NCBI GenBank assembly: GCA_039566865.1
Contig: CM076943.1
Span: 48,386,124 to 48,450,123 of the forward strand
Direction of reading: 5' to 3'
Origin: Aurelia coerulea
Taxonomy: Eukaryota > Cnidaria > Scyphozoa > Semaeostomeae > Ulmaridae
Length of the DNA: 64,000 nucleotides
Each line of letters starts with the position of its first letter. The first letter of the stretch is position 1. Position numbers and translations under genes: made by a program. The notes beneath the pieces are model-generated. The model was not told where the DNA came from, searched no databases, and worked only from the letters and a program-made list of their open reading frames with translations. This document shows positions 26,001-38,000 of this stretch, in pieces.

Positions 26001-29000
26001 AAATTGCAAAAAATCCCAATATTTAATTCAGGCTTTCTGCTAACGATTAAGTCATATATCTTCAAAATCGGTCCAGTGTACGATTTATTGTGGGCTGCCA
26101 AACGTGCATAGTTTATTTTGGCGCACCCGGTATGTAAGCACATAAGGTAACAGTTTTTTTCTTATTTCAAGTACTTTGACAAGTAATTTTGTTTTGAATT
26201 TCAGGGTCATTTTCAGTGATGTTCAGTAGAATTTACCTCGGTGTTCACAGCCCAGCTGATGTTGTTGCAGGAAGTCTTGTTGGTTGCTTAACTCTTGCCG
26301 CTTGGTTGCATTATGACGATATATTAGACAGAGCAACTGCGGTTAGCGGTCAAGGTACGACTCAGTTTGTTTATAAATTAGTTTATATACGGAAGAGATA
26401 ACTCCTAACATGATGAATTTCCATTGACTAAGCCTCTTGAGCTCTGCGGTCCATATATCACAGCAAGACTAAGTTTTCTCAAGAGCATAACTTTGAAAGA
26501 TTATTTCTGTATGGCTGATTATTACCTGACTGACGTTTCAAAAGTGAGGCAATACAAGGATCCCGCTAATTCCATTGGTTAATCGCACATTTCCCGCGGT
26601 TTTCCCGTAGCCTTTTATAGTACGATACAAGGCCGCGTTTTTGACAACACAGCAACTGATTTTGGCCTGTGAGATTTACAATAAACTCAAGCAGCATACA
26701 GTAACAAACTGCGTTTGGCTAAACGATATATGTTAAAATTAGAAGCTGTCCTAGGTAATAGAACTCATACCAACTGGTTTTGTTGTTGTACAGGAAAACA
26801 TAAATTCCTCGGTCTTATTGCACAGACCTCGCAAGCTCGGTCTATACTTTCAAGACCGCAGGCTTTATAGTTTCCTGTACAACACAAAACATGTTAGTAT
26901 GCGCATAGAGAAACATGCTACGCTCATTATGTCAGAAGGAGTAAGGACAGATAAGGATAGCATCAGTTTCTAATACTGGGTATTTGAAAAATAAGTGCCT
27001 CCTTTCCACTGGAAAAGGAAGAAAAGGACAAGGTATCAGGACTTTCTGAATGCACAACTGAATTCTAATCTTCAACTTAAAGGGGCAGTCAGACGTGACG
27101 TTGCGCGGGACATTTTCATTGTATTTGTATGAAAAGTGCTAAAGCTTACCATCGACTCGTAAATGGAGATTTTGAATGGGATTATCGCATATTTCAATCC
27201 ATATCCATCGATGTTGCTCTTGACAATCTCAACGATTTAATTGACAGATATTGTTCGTCTATGTCGATTTCATGTATTTGCAAAATTATTTGTCTATCAC
27301 AAATTCCTGAAAGTCGTAAACAGCGATCTTACTGAAGCAACTTTGAAGCTGCGAAGAGATAATCTACAAGTCGAAGTGGGCAAGAAACTCACCAAAGAAT
27401 GTGGTTTTGAGTCAGATTTATGATGCTTGGTGAAACCGAAAGGCGAATAGAACATTCTCAAACACTACTGGATTCATTGCTCAATTAAATTCATCAGAAT
27501 TACAGCGAACAAAGAGGTATAGTGGACATATTTTGGTATTTAGGCCTATACGAATTGGATTGTGACACGCAGAATCTGCTACCCGCGTTTTGCGTCTGAC
27601 TGCCCCGTCCACCAAACACCAGAGTTACGAGCTCCCAAAGTTAAATTTAGAGCGCACCTGAAACCAGAGGTTTTGAAAAGGGTTTGATTTCATGAGCATT
27701 TTCCAGAGGATTTTCAACTACTAGCGTAATTTCAAAGACCCTGTTTACACTGTCCCGGTACAGCTATGGATCCGTAACAAAAATGTAATTGATAACCCTC
27801 CCTTTTACACCGGGACACTTTTGCTTCTTCTATCTATACCGGGTGCGCCAAAATAAACTATGCACGTTTGGCAGGCCACAATAAATCGTACACTGGACCG
27901 ATTTTGAAGGTTTATGACTTAATCTTTAGCAGAAAGCCGGAATTAGGTACTGGGAATTTTTTGCAATTTTTTTCATTTTCAGTTTTTAGGGCTAGAAGCG
28001 AGTTTCTTAAAATTTTAGTTTTCGAAAACACTGAAAACGATCGAGAAAACATCGATCAAGTTTTCTAAAGAATCGATATAAATGGACAAAGAGAGAACTT
28101 GTTCGTGGTGATTTGAGATTTAGAAATCGACTAATTGTAATCTGCTGTACGAGAGTTCGTACTAAACCCCCAAATCACCCTAAAAACGTTTTATCTTTGT
28201 TCATTCATGCTGAGTCTTTTAAAATTTGATCGACGTTTTTTGATCGTTTTCAGTGTTTTCGAAAACTAAAATTTTAAGAAACTCGCTTCTGGCTCTAAAA
28301 ACTGAACATAAGATCCTTTTGGATGATTACAAAGTCTGTCCTGAGCTAAACAAGCATAAGAATATCTGAATGTTGATTTCTTCATAACCCCAAATGACCG
28401 TAGATGCTGTTTTTAGCTACAGTCAGAGAGATGAGTGTTGCTGCTAAAGTCGCCTTCAATGGAAAATCGAGCGCCTTGTATAAGGACAAGAATCGCCTCA
28501 AAGGCAATATTTTGGTCTTTATGTCAAACGAGAATGATATGCAAAAATCAAAAGTCATTACCCCTAGTTTGCTTTGTTCGTGCACGAAACTATTGGTGCA
28601 TCAGTGTCAAATGAGATGTCATGTGAGATTTACGATAACGCAAAAATACTTATGCAGAACCCTACAGAACGTTTCAATTGTTGCTATTCGCGGGCATCTA
28701 ATTTGAGACAAGCAGTCACGAAGATAACCTCTGTGCAGAATGATATGCATGAAGATGTTTTGGTTCAGTGTGATCTCGTGCCTTCCCCCAGTCAATGGCG
28801 CCATAGACCTTTTAGCTATTCAGGAAAGAATCAGAATCGAACAAACTTTTGCTACACTTTGTAGAATTTTCGAATGTGCACAATAGTGATAGAAGCTCTA
28901 TTGTTTGCTGGGATTCTGCACCTTTCTGTAGCTGTGTAGGAAGGGGATCCTTCTATCTTCGGTGATGCTGCGAATGCTAGCCTCTGTGCAGGCCACCAGT

Positions 29001-32000
29001 TACATCATCCTCTAAGGTTGACTTATTTGCATAATGAGTACTATCAATAAGTGGCTAATGATGCGTTCGTTCTAGAAAACGATTGTTTTAACATAATTAA
29101 GCTGCTAATGAAGTCAAGAACGTGCCAATTCTGCGTAAATTTGTTGTTGTGCCAGGGTAAACATGGTAATTTATCCATCTTATGGTGTCAAATCTGTCTA
29201 ACATGAAATAAGCCGACGTCAAATGTTGCTATCGGATCGCGGGAAACTTCTGTCTTGTATGCGCTTTATGGCGCTTTCTTTATTTCAGTGCCAATTATCA
29301 GAGATAAAACGTTAATCAATTGCTTTAACGAGCGTGACGGAAGTGGGTTACTTATTTTCTTTCTGACAGCCTGACATCGAAGCCCCTTCTTAGATTACAA
29401 AGTTGGACTTTGTAATCAAACATAAGATCCTTTTGGATGATTACAAAGTCCGTCCTGAGCTAAGCAAGCATAAGAAAGTCTGAAAATTGATTTCTTCACA
29501 ACCCCAAATGATCGTTGATGCTGTTTTTAGCTACAGTCAGAGCGATGAGTGTTGCTGCTAAAGTCGCCTTCAATAGAAAATCAAGCGCCTTGTATGTCTC
29601 AAATTAGATGTCATGTGAGATTTACGATAATGCAAAATTAGTTATGTTTATGCAGAACCCTGCAGAACGTTTCTATTCGCGGGCATCTATAGTTTGAGAT
29701 GCCTTCCCCAGTCAATGGGGCCATTGTTTGCTGGGATTCTGCACCTTCCTCTCAACTTCACTTGCGACGTTTGCATCCGTAGCTGTGTAGGAGGACGGTC
29801 CTTCTACCTTCGGTGATGCTGCGAATGCTAGCCTCTGTGCAGGCCGCCGGTTACATCATCCTCCAAGGTTGACTTATTTGCATAATGAATACTATCAATA
29901 AGTGGCTAATGATGCGTTCGTTCTAGAAAACGATTGTTTTAACATCATTAAGCTGCTAATGAAGTCAAGAACGTGCCAATTCTGAGTAAATTTGTTGTTG
30001 TGCCAGGGTAAACATCATGGTGATTTATCCATCTTACGGTGTCACAGCTGTCTAACATGAAATAAGCCGACGTCAAATGTTGCTATAGGATCGCGAGAAA
30101 CTTCTGTCTTGTACGCGCTTTCTGTGCGCTTTCTTTATTTCAGTGCCAATTAGCAGAGATAAAACGCTAATCAATTGTCTTAACGAGCGTGACGGACTTT
30201 CTTTCTTTCTTTCTTTCTTTCTTTCTGACTTTCTGACTGACCTGGAGCCCCCTCTTAGATTACAAAGTTGGACTTTGTAATCAAAAACGGAAAAATTTGC
30301 AAAAAGTCCTAGAATCTAAGTCAGGCTTTCTGCTAAAAATTAAATCATAAATCTCCAAAGTCGGTCTAGTGTACGATTTATTGTGGCCTGCCAAACGTGC
30401 ATAGTTTATTTTGGCGCACCCGGTAGAATAATTTTGTTCTGGAGCAGTGTAAAGGCAAGAACTTTGTAGCGGATCAAAACTGTACGGGTACAGTATGAAC
30501 GTGGTCTAAATTGTCTCTCACACAAAAGAATAGAATAGAAACGAAACATAGGGCTCAAATCTTTAAAAAAGGTCGGTGTAAGATTCTATTACAATTTTCT
30601 TTTAAGTAGATGGCTTGGAAGGAACTTAGGGTTTTTTGTTGTAAATCTGCGGTGGAAATTTATTGATATCTTGATTAGTTTCAAAATGGCGACATTTATC
30701 AAATTTGAGGCTATGACGTCATCAAATTTCTAAATCCTAAACCAGAAAAGCTACAAATTTCTGCTTGCCACTATATTGTAGACCTTCATAAACAATGCTT
30801 TCCTTGAAGATTATATATTTTTCCCTCTTTTTGGATTTACGATGATTTTAAGTTTTTCAAAGTTTTTCATCAATTTTTTCAAAATAATTAAATTGCCACC
30901 ATTTTGAAAAAAATCAAGATATCAAAAAATGTCCACGGCAGATTTACAGCAAAGTACCATAAGTTCCTTTCAAGCCATTCAATTCAAAGAAAAATGTTAT
31001 AGAATTTTACACCCACCTTTTAGAGATTTGAAAGATTTGAGCCCTATAGAAACGAATAAGAATGAAATATAAAAGAATACGAAAGAATAGAATAGCAGTC
31101 ATGCAGTAAAATTATTTCATCTTTTGATACAAATACACAAAAGGAAAAAATCAAAGATCAGTGACATAATCAATTTTTGTATTTTTTATACGTTTCACTT
31201 TTTGTTAGATCTCGCAGTAAATCTCTCATTCAATAATATATCTGATTCCTTTTTAGGTGCATTGTTAGTTCCAGTTTATGCCATTATCATGCTGTTAATT
31301 CATCCGAAACCCGAACTTGAAACACTTTCATTTACTGAATCGGTAAGTGTATTGCAGCATAGGCCAGGGCATGAATAACCACCTGACCATGGTCGCAAGA
31401 CTATCCTGCAGGAAATTTCTCTAAATCAATCTCTTTTCATGTATCATGTTCTGTTTTCTCGTTGTTTTATAATGAAAAACATACAGAGTAAAGCAAATTA
31501 CATGACATAGATTGGATTTCATGTACTATTTTTATCAATATTTTATCCAATAAATATGAGATAGATGCAGAGCTTGATTTCTCTAATGCCTTTCAGAAAT
31601 CATAAAGGCACTTTCTTTCGTGGGTTTCCACGCTTCCCCAAGCTTCCTCCAAATTTACCGCTCTCCCCGTAGTTTTGAAATTGATGATGAAAACATTGCT
31701 TGAATAAGTTTTTTAATGCAGGTATGTATGTCTGGCGTTGCTGTTGGATTTGTCCTCGCCCGCACAATGGTTATTGGACCACATCCACCATTCAAAGGAA
31801 TCATCGACTCGGCTGCAAATAGTAAGTCTACAACTTAGCCTTTTCACTCTCTGTTTACCTCTAGTTAAAGCTATAAATTTCACGGTTTCTTAAAAGCATT
31901 CTCATGTTTTGATATCTGCTGTCTCATGTTTTGATAGTGGATGTGGACGTGCAGAAGGCTCAATGTTTACTTTGGTTACTAGTATTTTGAAGGAAAAAGT

Positions 32001-35000
32001 TCAAATTTGAGTTTCATGCCCTGTTCGTAGAAATATAGTACACTACCGGGTGAGCCAGAAAAAGTTCCCACTTTCGAAAATTCGTAGCACCACAAGTACT
32101 TTGTGGATTTGAATGATTCAAATTCCAGTTAAAAGCCAAAAGATCGAAGTATTTTTGTGATTTTTCTCGTCTTCTTATGAGCGCTGCAAATATAGGTAAA
32201 TTCAACTTAAACAATGTTCAGGGTTGCAAAATGACTGAAAAAGGGTCTAAAACATGATCAAATCGTTAGGACTCTCCTAACACGGAACAATACGCACAGG
32301 CATTTTACCTCTCTCAAGAGTTATAAAACATAGATTCTCAAACAGTTACTAAAGAGCTTCAATCCCATGGCAATAAATGTGCAGACGATATCTCTCACTC
32401 GTGAGAAATGGCATTTTCTCTGTTGGTCCGAGTGAGGAGTCCTTTATGATTTGATCAAGTATTTTAGGCCTTTTTCAGTCATTTTGCTGTCACAAAGTTT
32501 TTGCAAACTTGAATTTACTAGTTTTTCAAGTGCTCATAAGAAGGCGAGAAAAAAATCACAAAAATACTTCGATCTTTTGGCTGTCAAGCAAGTATTGATT
32601 CATTTCAATCCATCCAGTACTCTTGATGCTATGAATTTCCAAAAATTAGAACTTCTTCGATACTTCGATGTTTTGCCTGTCAAGCAAGTATTGATTCATT
32701 TCAATCCATCGAGTACTCTTGATGCTATGAATTTCCAAAAATTAGAACTTCTTCGATACTTCGATCTTTTGGCTGTCAAGCAAATATTGATTCATTTCAA
32801 TCCATCCAGTACTCTTGATGCTATGAATTTCCAAAAGTGGGAACTTCTTCGATACTTCGATGTTTTGCCTGTCAAGCAAGTATTGATTCATTTCAATCCA
32901 TCCAGTACTCTTGATGCTATGAATTTCCAAAAATTAGAACTTCTTCGATACTTCGATGTTTTGCCTGTCAAGCAAGTATTGATTCATTTCAATCCATCCA
33001 GTACTCTTGATGCTATGAATTTCCAAAAATTAGAACTTCTTCGATACTTCGATGTTTTGCCTGTCAAGCAAGTATTGATTCATTTCAATCCATCGAGTAC
33101 TCTTGATGCTATGAATTTCCAAAAATTAGAACTTCTTCGATACTTCGATCTTTTGGCTGTCAAGCAAATATTGATTCATTTCAATCCATCCAGTACTCTT
33201 GATGCTATGAATTTCCAAAAATTAGAACTTCTTCGATACTTCGATGTTTTGCCTGTCAAGCAAGTATTGATTCATTTCAATCCATCCAGTACTCTTGATG
33301 CTATGAATTTCCAAAAATTAGAACTTCTTCGATACTTCGATCTTTTGGCTGTCAAGCAAATATTGATTCATTTCAATCCATCCAGTACTCTTGATGCTAT
33401 GAATTTCCAAAAATTAGAACTTCTTCGATACTTCGATCTTTTGGCTGTCAAGCAAATATTGATTCATTTCAATCCATCCAGTACTCTTGATGCTATGAAT
33501 TTCCAAAAATTAGAACTTCTTCGATACTTCGATCTTTTGGCTGTCAAGCAAATATTGATTCATTTCAATCCATCCAGTACTCTTGATGCTATGAATTTCC
33601 AAAAATTAGAACTTCTTCGATACTTCGATCTTTTGGCTGTCAAGCAAATATTGATTCATTTCAATCCATCCAGTACTCTTGATGCTATGAATTTCCAAAA
33701 ATTAGAACTTCTTCGATACTTCGATCTTTTGGCTGTCAAGCAAATATTGATTCATTTCAATCCATCCAGTACTCTTGATGCTATGAATTTCCAAAAATTA
33801 GAACTTCTTCGATACTTCGATCTTTTGGCTGTCAAGCAAATATTGATTCATTTCAATCCATCCAGTACTCTTGATGCTATGAATTTCCAAAAATTAGAAC
33901 TTCTTCGATACTTCGATCTTTTGGCTGTCAAGCAAATATTGATTCATTTCAATCCATCCAGTACTCTTGATGCTATGAATTTCCAAAAATTAGAACTTCT
34001 TCGATACTTCGATCTTTTGCCTGTCAAGCAAGTATTGATTCATTTCAATCCATCCAGTACTCTTGATGCTATGAATTTCCAAAAATTAGAACTTCTTCGA
34101 TACTTCGATCTTTTGGCTGTCAAGCAAATATTGATTCATTTCAATCCATCCAGTACTCTTGATGCTATGAATTTCCAAAAATTAGAACTTCTTCGATACT
34201 TCGATGTTTTGCCTGTCAAGCAAGTATTGATTCATTTCAATCCATCCAGTACTCTTGATGCTATGAATTTCCAAAAATTAGAACTTCTTCGATACTTCGA
34301 TCTTTTGGCTGTCAAGCAAATATTGATTCATTTCAATCCATCCAGTACTCTTGATGCTATGAATTTCCAAAAATTAGAACTTCTTCGATACTTCGATGTT
34401 TTGCCTGTCAAGCAAATATTGATTCATTTCAATCCATCCAGTACTCTTGATGCTATGAATTTCCAAAAATTAGAACTTCTTCGATACTTCGATGTTTTGC
34501 CTGTCAAGCAAGTATTGATTCATTTCAATCCATCCAGTACTCTTGATGCTATGAATTTCCAAAAGTGGGAACTTTTTTCTGGTTCACCCGGTATTAATAC
34601 AGGTTTCCCAAAGAAGTTGTGCTCCGTTTGTGTGGCTACTATTTAGGAGCTGTAACTTTGATTGTCCCCTTTTCTACATAGTTTTCACAGTTACATGAGA
34701 TAAGATTTAATGTTGGGGTGGACACCTTGTTTGTGTTAACCTTACAAGAGATTGCTAATTTATTATGGCGGAGGAAAAATAAGTGGTTACTTTACTCACA
34801 GCACCTCCGTTGCTCTTTAGCACTGTCAAAATCAAGTAACTTTCGAGAGAAAGAGCTCTAGCATTTTATTGAGATACATTTTCAAAAGGGTTATTTATCT
34901 TTTCTGATAGACAAGCAACGCAATTAGCCCAATCGCAAACTTTGAAGAAATCTGATTACAACGCTAGGCTACATACGTTTCGTTCAAATTTCACTTTTGG

Positions 35001-38000
35001 CATCGCTGGAGAATACTATAGCGTTGTTTTTGAAGCAACCGCATATTTTGCGTTTCCCGCGTCATAAATCAGCAACCACTTTTCAGATTGTCTCAAACGA
35101 GGTCTCAAATCTAAGTTGAAGCTTATCATATGCAACTGTTAGACTGATGATATGGTCGTAGTTATCGCTATTGAAATACTGCCTGACGCTCCTAACTACG
35201 ACTCATAATCAAACGCCATTATTTTGAAATGACTATGCCTGCCTCGTTTCGATAAGGGCCTAGGCAGAAAAGCACAAATATTTGTAGTTTTCAAATGAAA
35301 CACATTGATTTGAAAACTTCACAATAAATCAGTTAATGCTTAGCGAAAGCAGTAAAATAGTACCTACGTACAAGATTTGATATTGTCGCCAACTGTTTTC
35401 ATGGTATATTTTTGTTCGTAAGACTTTGTTCTGTCCGGCCAAGCTCCTTGAAACTCTACTGTGAGCTTCGAATTTCCGTAGGTCGACATCCATCAATCGA
35501 ATTTGCAGAAATTCTAATGGCGTTGTATATCGTTGTATACTTTATACATGACTGTGTATAGCAGCCTCGTTCCGAAGGGCGTTCAAAAGTGAAAAAAGTC
35601 AGTCCAAAAATATTGCCGTAATAATATGGACCCAGTATGAGCGGTCTCCGTCTGGTGTAATAGTCTCATTTTGAATAGCAATTACTGGGACTCATCGTAA
35701 TAAGTCTATGCAACTGTGTGTAAAACGGGAATATTGTACTCACAGCTCCTTCACAGCAGCCACATAAACGGAGCGAAATCTTTTTGGAACACCCTGCAGT
35801 TTGTTAGATATGTAGTCAATAGAAATTGAAATTCAAGGTATCAACTAGAAAACATATGTGAAGTTGCAAAGAAATTCCGCACGAATGTTTAGATTTAAAC
35901 GCGGAAAAGAAGGAAAAGGAAGAAGAAGAGACAAGGAACGAAGGAGAAAGGAAATCGAAAGGAGTTTGTAACAGAAGAGGTGGAACGAAATGTTAATGAA
36001 GGAAAATTGGAGTCCGGAAGTATCGAAACAGAGAAAAAGGAAGCGATCAATTGCCCTGGAAGGCATGAATAGTTAGATACTATTTCTTGCTCCCTATCAA
36101 TTGGACCACATTGAAACTGCTCTCCAGAACAAAGTAAGTCTATAAATGGAAGGAAGTAAAATGGTATGGATCAATTAGCAGGAGAAATGTAAATGAGACG
36201 CTGATCTGCTCCACTTTTGTTACGGATCCAAAGTTGTACCTGTACAATGTAAATGGTGTCTAATTCACAGTTATCTCTAAATGTATTTATGGTAACTCCA
36301 CCGAAAACTTGTCAGATTATGCACTAAATTTGCATCTCATGAAGCCTATGTCAGTGGTATTATGTGTCCCAGACATGTTTGAAAAATTATCTTGAATACA
36401 CCACGTTTTAGCGAAAGCAAAATGTAAAGTCAAGCTTCCTCCAAATCTTGCGATAATACTTATCCTTTTGAACAAATATTCGGTCAAGTTTCAGAAACAA
36501 GTCTTGAGGAAATGTTTCGAAAACCTTCACTTCCCTTCCCGTCCTTTCATCTATGTTTTGTTTAAGTTAGTGAGAAGGATAAACAAGATGACCGAAATCT
36601 ACGTTTTATATTCCTCATCCTATTGTTCTCTCGGCTAAAATTTTGTGTTATCTTGCCACGTTTCCTTTTTTGCTTTCGTTATGGATGGCAGGTTGAAAGT
36701 CATAAGGTTGCTGCAGGTATTGTAATTTAAATAAAAATCACCTCTTCCGGCACCGTTGGCAGCCGTAACCATGACTTGGAAAAAGCTAGATAATTTCAGC
36801 TTTGGTCCTTACGGCATCGTTAAGGCCCATTCTTACTTACTTCGGATTTCAGATTTCGCATCCGAATCTATTTTTCAGAAATCGGACGTGACTGTTGGGA
36901 AATCTTATCCGGAACGTTCGCATCCGAATTTGGCACGTTCGGAAGTTTTGTTTTTCATCCGAATTTGGATTCCGAACAAAAATTCCCGCACAAAAGAAAC
37001 CAATCAGAATAATGCATCCGATAAAACAAAGAGGCCCGCTACCATTGTTCATTCGCGACACGCTTGATGAATAGATTCACGTGATTTCATTGGATAATTT
37101 AACAATGAGCGATCATCCGAATGTCTTGGAAGTGTGGCTTGAAATCAGAGGGCGATTTTTGTTCCGAGGGTGCGAATTTGAAGTCTGAAGGATTTGGAAA
37201 TGGGACTTTACGTTATCTTAGGGAAGGGCACGATGTCTGCGACACCACTTCAAACGTTTCCATATAAATACTGGGTGAGTCAGAAGGATGATGCATCCAC
37301 TGTTTGTGAAATCTTGTAACAAAAGCTATAAAGTTTATTTGAAACATTACAATTCCGTTGTCTGACTGAGGCTTTGATTTAATTTTGAGAATGTATTCGT
37401 AATTTATCATGTATGATGTTAATCTCAAATCAACAGATCCAGAAACTAACTTTTGATTTGATTTTGTCTTTTTACCCATGGTAGCCCCTCAGTTATGGTA
37501 ATTGATTTACAGTTGGCCATGCTAAACACTTACAATAACTAATAATTTACAATAAATACAATAGTTGCTATATCCAGCTAAACTAAATTACAATTTGTCA
37601 TAAATAAATGAAAGGAAAACAAAAGGAATATTTCATGTTCATTTTTGCAACTCTTTCTTAATGCTCCCAGGGTTGAAGAATTTTTAACTCCAGTGCAAAG
37701 ACTGTTCCAAAATTTGGCACTTCGATACGAGAAGCATTTCTGTCCTGCTGCCGATTTTAATAATGGCAACCTAAGGTTGATTTCTGCGCACGTAAGGATT
37801 CTGAAAACCAACCAATGGCTGTGCCTAATACTATAAATGAATGGCTCAATTTAACATGAGTGGTAGGAGACTGCTGTGTTAGCCTAAAAAATGCTTAAGT
37901 CACCTAATAAAGAAACATATTCATTAAAACTTACAATACTTTGGTTGTCTCTATCTTGTTTATTGTCTTCGGCCTAACATTCGCGACCAACAACTTTTTT

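Larger units (their letters stand above)
27737..30508. mobile_element. Outer element Y enclosing A3
   Basis: GACCCTGTTTACACTGTCCC and GGTACAGCTATGGATCCG on the left mirror GGATCAAAACTGTACGGGTA and CAGTATGAACGTGGTC on the right. A related lone end is at about 36218-36260. A3 has inserted inside it. Confidence 0.6.

Noticed and set aside
32565..34580. Resemblance to a CRISPR array
   Set aside because: The units are contiguous 96-bp repeats without unique spacers, in a eukaryotic intron. The same holds for the 73-bp satellite at 59950-62015.
32451..34646. 731-codon open frame with 32-residue repeats, looking like a repeat protein gene
   Set aside because: It is the right arm of foldback E. The frame is open only because the 96-bp unit is a multiple of three, the single-copy left arm shows the ancestral non-coding state, and the ends run into transposon termini.
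36756..37067. 103-codon frame beginning MAAVTMTWKK
   Set aside because: It overlaps a TTCGGA/TCCGAA-rich repeat region within intron 10 and shows no domain.
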